Shown here piece after piece: positions 38,509 to 38,772 of a stretch of DNA of 38,772 bases. This DNA is from Prolixibacteraceae bacterium (GTDB taxonomy: Bacteria > Bacteroidota > Bacteroidia > Bacteroidales > Prolixibacteraceae). A program made the position numbers and the translations under genes. The notes below the pieces were generated by a model. It was not told the DNA's origin and made no database searches. It was given only the letters and a program-made list of their open reading frames with translations. Positions within the stretch are counted from its first letter, which is position 1, and each line of letters opens with the position of its first letter. The stretch spans positions 1-38,772 of the forward strand of contig JAJUGS010000003.1 of assembly GCA_029265875.1 (NCBI GenBank), in the 5' to 3' direction.

Positions 38509-38772
38509 AAGCCTTTTAATAATCGGGCTATTTCTTTTTACAACTATTTCTCCAAAAGCACAACAAAAGCCCGAAGATTTCAGCATAATGTTTTATAACC
38601 TCGAAAATTTTTTCGACACAAAAGATGATACACTGTCTTCTGATGAAAATTTTACACCTGAAGGTGAGCTGCATTGGACTTACAACAGGTTTGAACAAAA
38701 AAAGAAGAATATTTCAAAAGTTATAATGGCAGCCGGAGGCTGGAAAATGCCTGATTTGGTTGTTTTTTGTGA
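38498..38772 (+). CDS. Endonuclease/exonuclease/phosphatase family protein, N-terminal part (3' truncated)
   Basis: The frame runs from ATG at 38498 to the end of the window: 91 codons and 2 bases. It has a signal peptide (MRNKSLLIIGLFLFTTISPKA, cut before QQK) and then FSIMFYNLENFFDTKDD, the first conserved motif (NLENxFD) of the endonuclease/exonuclease/phosphatase fold; the visible part ends MPDLVVFC, where the family continues with the catalytic Glu. Proteins of this kind are exported phosphoesterases or nucleases. The start overlaps the preceding lipoprotein gene by 11 nt, so they are probably co-expressed. Confidence 0.85.
   Translation, partial: MRNKSLLIIGLFLFTTISPKAQQKPEDFSIMFYNLENFFDTKDDTLSSDENFTPEGELHWTYNRFEQKKKNISKVIMAAGGWKMPDLVVFC

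Noticed and set aside
1-38772. tRNA, rRNA, insertion sequence or prophage genes
   Set aside because: I looked for tRNA-like cloverleaf arms, conserved rRNA segments, transposase DDE frames and phage structural genes and saw none.

Overview
The window reads as the chromosome of a Bacteroidota bacterium, most likely Bacteroidales/Marinilabiliales (Prolixibacteraceae-like). Supporting signs are TAnnTTTG-type promoter elements instead of sigma70 boxes, no obvious Shine-Dalgarno sequences, many lipoproteins and secreted proteins, the yicC-gmk-nadD gene order, a NamZ/NagZ muropeptide salvage locus and Bacteroidota-style GC-rich palindromes between genes. The assignment is by family recognition only; no search was run.

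Layout. 1-606 is the 3' end of an acyl-CoA/AMP ligase. 607-906 holds two terminator-like hairpins with a possible tiny transcription unit between them. 907-2166 (-) is a U32 peptidase-family (TrhP-like) protein. 2167-3018 is a gene-free island of palindromes, a 20-bp direct repeat and an ATCCA-rich tandem repeat. 3019-18457 (-) is one large seven-gene envelope-export operon. In transcription order it encodes a stand-alone ABC ATPase, an ABC-2 permease fused to an M1-peptidase-like ectodomain without HExxH and to a golvesin-like C-terminus, a TolC-like outer-membrane protein, an HlyD/AcrA-like lipoprotein adaptor, an RND pump, a second RND pump fused at its C-terminus to an ABC nucleotide-binding domain, and an ABC-2 permease overlapping that fusion by 8 nt. 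18627-22772 (-) is a housekeeping block (mnmA, yicC, gmk, nadD) with a PIN-type toxin-antitoxin pair inserted between yicC and gmk. 22865-27475 (-) holds a secreted probable barrel protein, a DEAD-box helicase, a patatin-like lipase and the AmrS-type radical SAM protein. 27725-29853 (+) is a two-gene module, a radical SAM/helix-hairpin-helix protein plus a TIGR03915/DUF4130 protein, of unknown but probably DNA-related function. 29915-31055 (-) carries a DUF1080 lipoprotein and a small HTH protein. 31299-36956 is a divergent MurNAc/muropeptide salvage locus: a NagZ-AmiE-like fusion on one side and NamZ plus a sodium:solute symporter on the other. 37057-38772 (+) is a beta-helix lipoprotein overlapping the start of an endonuclease/exonuclease/phosphatase-family protein cut by the window edge.

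How the genes work together. The most unusual system is the ABC/RND operon, where two ABC ATPase-permease sets and two RND permeases share one adaptor and one outer-membrane channel gene, and one ATPase is covalently joined to an RND pump. The NBD of that fusion also looks split by a membrane-spanning insert. The second candidate for undescribed biology is the radical SAM/DUF4130 pair, which has a terminator-like hairpin just before its first start codon.
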